Assembly (NCBI GenBank): GCA_018826545.1
Contig: JAHKAL010000070.1
Span: 1 to 7,906 of the forward strand
DNA length: 7,906 nucleotides
Reading direction: 5' to 3'
From: Patescibacteria group bacterium
Lineage (GTDB): Bacteria > Patescibacteriota > Microgenomatia > UBA8517
The notes under the pieces are model-generated. The model saw only the letters and a list, made by a program, of their open reading frames with translations, was not told where the DNA came from and did no database searches. Each line of letters opens with the position of its first letter. The stretch's first letter is position 1. Below are positions 6,501 to 7,906 of the stretch, in pieces. A program made the position numbers and the translations under genes.

Positions 6501-6787
6501 GCTCTGGAGGAAAGACGATTACCCTACCTTCGGGTAGGGAGGAAAGTCCAGGCAGCAAAAGGCAGGGTGGCTATTGTAAGATAGCACGCGTAAGCGCTAG
6601 TTTAGAGCAACAGAGACTACAACTCATTTTTAAACTCTAAAGGTTTAAAGAAAGAGGGTGAAAAGGGCAATCCTCCTCGCTGCAACCTCCGAACGGAACG
6701 TTATTAGGATGCCTTTCCGAGTTCCAAAGTGAGGGCTTAGATAGATTATCGTCGAGATACAGAACCTGGCTTATTATCCCCCAGAGC
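6501..6787 (+). ncRNA. rnpB: RNase P RNA (bacterial type A, compact)
   Basis: This is the catalytic RNA that trims 5' leaders from pre-tRNAs. P1 pairs GCTCTGG (6501-6507) with CCAGAGC (6781-6787). P2 pairs GACGAT (6514-6519) with ATCGTC (6748-6753). P3 is CCCTACC-TTCG-GGTAGGG (6522-6539). The catalytic P4 pairs AAG-T-CCAGG (6544-6552) with CCTGG-CTT (6765-6772) and keeps the conserved bulged U at 6547. CR-I GAGGAAAGTCC, CR-II GCAACAGAGA (about 6607-6616) and CR-V ACAGAACCTGGCTTA are clear. P5 pairs CAGC (6553-6556) with GCTG (6679-6682). P8 (6570-6585), P9 with a GTAA loop (6587-6596) and P12 (6629-6649) form hairpins. At about 287 nt it is shorter than the 377-nt E. coli RNA; P13/P14 and P16/P17 appear absent and P18 is reduced. 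No terminator follows. The exact 3' end is inferred from P1. Confidence 0.95.
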
Positions 6788-6800
6788 ACAAAAGGGATAA
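6774..6800 (+). repeat. 7-bp inverted repeat at rnpB 3' end / start of next gene
   Basis: TTATCCC (6774-6780) and GGGATAA (6794-6800) are perfect inverted repeats around a 13-nt loop. That loop contains the 3' strand of RNase P helix P1. The 3' arm includes the only Shine-Dalgarno-like bases (AAAGGG) and abuts ATG 6801. No T-run follows, so it is not an intrinsic terminator. Confidence 0.5.
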
Positions 6801-7268
6801 ATGGAAAATAAAGGTTTTTGGAAAATAGGTTTTATACTAATTTCAGTTATTTTACTGATAGTAGTTGGCATGTTGGCATTTTTGTTTGGTAGAGGTGATA
6901 TTGGATTAAATAATACTAATAAAGAAAATCTTTCCCTTGCTACGGAAAAACCAATAGTTACGTCAACTCCAAATTCAGTTTTAGAGATAGAATCTATTAA
7001 GGAGGCAGTTTATGAAAAGACAGGTTTAACTAGCGAAGTAGCTGATGTTACAGTGAGTCAATATACCTCAAATTACGCAAAAGGAGGAGTGAAAGAAAAA
7101 GAAGCAGTAGGAGGAGCATATTTTATCGCTGCAAAAGTAGATAATGAATGGATTTGTGTTTATGATGGACAATCACATCCGACATGTCAACAGATAGAGC
7201 CCTTTGATTTTCCTAAAAGTTTGGTCCCTGAATGTTTGGATGGAGCTAATAAAGTAGTCGAAAGGTAA
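6801..7268 (+). CDS. Small membrane-anchored extracytoplasmic protein of unknown function
   Basis: I do not recognise this 155-residue protein by name. It has a short charged N-terminus (MENKGFWK), one hydrophobic helix at about 8-29, and a Ser/Thr/Asn/Pro linker to about residue 60. There is no lipobox cysteine, so it looks like an uncleaved anchor with the rest outside the cell. The globular part (about 62-155) has GGVKEKEAVGGAYFIAAKV (95-113), NEWICVYDGQSHPTC (115-129) and FPKSLVPECLDGA (137-149). Three cysteines (119, 129, 145) could form one disulfide with one left over. The aromatic-glycine-cysteine pattern suggests a small beta-rich domain. It begins 13 nt after rnpB P1 without its own visible promoter, so it is probably transcribed with rnpB. 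ATG 6801 has AAAGGG four bases upstream. Confidence 0.8.
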   Translation: MENKGFWKIGFILISVILLIVVGMLAFLFGRGDIGLNNTNKENLSLATEKPIVTSTPNSVLEIESIKEAVYEKTGLTSEVADVTVSQYTSNYAKGGVKEKEAVGGAYFIAAKVDNEWICVYDGQSHPTCQQIEPFDFPKSLVPECLDGANKVVER

Positions 7269-7270
7269 AT

Positions 7271-7906
7271 TTAATCTTCACAAACAATTGTTCCAATTTT
7301 AGAGCCTTTAATTATTTTTGCTAATTCATCAAGTCTTTTTATATTAAAAACAATTATTGGAATTTTATGTTTTTTACAGAGTGTAAAAGCAGCTGCATCC
7401 ATAATTTCTAATTCTTTTTTTATTACTTCACTATAGTTAAGTTTTTTGTGTAACTTTGCATTTGAGTTTTTTGAAGGATCACAAGAATAGATTCCATCTA
7501 CATTGGTTGCCTTAATTAATACGTCACAATTAATTTCGGCCGCTCTTAAAGCTGCCCCTGTATCTGTTGTAAAAAAAGGACTTCCGACTCCTGCTGTAAA
7601 AATTACAACTCTTCCCTTTTCCAAATGTCTTATTGCCCTTCTTCTTATGTAAGGTTCTGCAACAGCTTTTATTTCAAAAGCCGTCATCATTCTTGTTGGC
7701 ATTCCCTGTCTTTCAAAAGCTTCTTGAAGTGCCATTCCATTTATTACAGTTGCAAGCATTCCCATGTAGTCAGCTGTTGGTTCATCAACTTTACTTGTTC
7801 TTTCTCTTCCTCTAAAAATATTTCCTCCACCTACAACTATAGCTAACTCTACTTTTGTTTCTTTACAGATTTTTATTAATTTATTGGAGATTTCATTATA
7901 GGCATC
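7271..7906 (-). CDS. pyrH: UMP kinase PyrH, partial (N-terminus beyond right edge)
   Basis: Bacterial UMP kinase phosphorylates UMP to UDP with ATP in pyrimidine synthesis and belongs to the amino acid kinase fold, not the eukaryotic UMP/CMP kinase family. The frame stays open from the stop at 7271-7273 to the window edge, giving 211 residues. Visible motifs, numbered in the fragment, are VVGGGNIFRG (24-33), ADYMGMLATVINGMAL (45-60), TAGVGSPFFTTDTGAALRA (104-122), KATNVDGIYSCDP (132-144) and MDAAAFTLCKKHKIPIIVFN (169-188), all in the expected order. By comparison with E. coli PyrH about 30 N-terminal residues are missing, including the KLSGE phosphate-binding motif. The internal ATG at 7765 lies in the conserved DYMGM segment and is not the start. 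It converges on the small membrane protein gene with only 2 nt between stops. Confidence 0.95.
   Translation of the reverse strand, partial: DAYNEISNKLIKICKETKVELAIVVGGGNIFRGRERTSKVDEPTADYMGMLATVINGMALQEAFERQGMPTRMMTAFEIKAVAEPYIRRRAIRHLEKGRVVIFTAGVGSPFFTTDTGAALRAAEINCDVLIKATNVDGIYSCDPSKNSNAKLHKKLNYSEVIKKELEIMDAAAFTLCKKHKIPIIVFNIKRLDELAKIIKGSKIGTIVCED

Noticed and set aside
7271..7765. pyrH starting at the internal ATG (7765)
   Set aside because: The frame continues upstream to the window edge with conserved VVGGGNIFRG and ADYMGM residues, so the gene is longer and cut by the window.
7625..7846. Plus-strand open frames opposite pyrH
   Set aside because: They are antisense to well conserved UMP kinase motifs and give Ser/Cys/Phe-rich sequence with no ribosome-binding site.
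1..7906. Mobile elements, CRISPR arrays, tRNA genes, phage or defence genes
   Set aside because: None of their hallmarks (long terminal inverted repeats, transposase motifs, regularly spaced repeats, cloverleaf with T-loop GGTTCRA) were found on either strand by reading.

Overview
This window looks like AT-rich bacterial DNA from a small-genome lineage, most likely a member of the Candidate Phyla Radiation (Patescibacteria, perhaps Microgenomates-like). That assignment rests on overall feel: A/T-rich codon use, very tight gene packing, a compact RNase P RNA and divergent versions of universal genes. No taxonomic search was possible. TGA is used as a stop (ends of the recX-like gene, the first ABC permease and miaA, plus the ABC ATPase) and tryptophans are encoded by TGG, so the recoded-TGA codes (code 25 of Absconditabacteria/Gracilibacteria, code 4 of Mollicutes) do not apply.

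Layout, left to right. Positions 3-146 are the C-terminal tail of a RecX-like regulator. Next come a short leader region with a weak hairpin and a TATAAT box, then rny (294-1544), a ribonuclease Y that lacks the usual membrane anchor. A HU-family nucleoid protein (1598-1873) follows with its own promoter. A five-gene operon then runs from about 1934 to 6461: an ABC-2 exporter ATPase, two overlapping membrane permeases, miaA (tRNA dimethylallyltransferase) and an AI-2E/PerM-family membrane protein, with ATGA overlaps or gaps of 3-9 nt. rnpB (6501-6787) follows with an extended -10 promoter. Only 13 nt after its P1 helix begins a small membrane-anchored protein of unknown function (6801-7268). 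The window ends with pyrH (UMP kinase) on the minus strand, converging with a 2-nt gap and running off the right edge.

Functional theme: RNA metabolism (RNase Y, MiaA, RNase P RNA), chromosome upkeep (HU, RecX) and envelope transport (ABC-2 exporter, AI-2E family) are interleaved in the compact style of reduced genomes. No mobile element, CRISPR array, phage gene or tRNA gene was seen.

I found no clear new multi-gene system. The points most worth checking are: promoter geometry implying leaderless mRNAs for HU and the ABC operon; the anchorless RNase Y; a reduced RNase P RNA that seems to lack P13/P14 and P16/P17 and has GGA where the CCA-binding GGU is expected; and an inverted repeat at the rnpB 3' end that would cover the start of the next gene.
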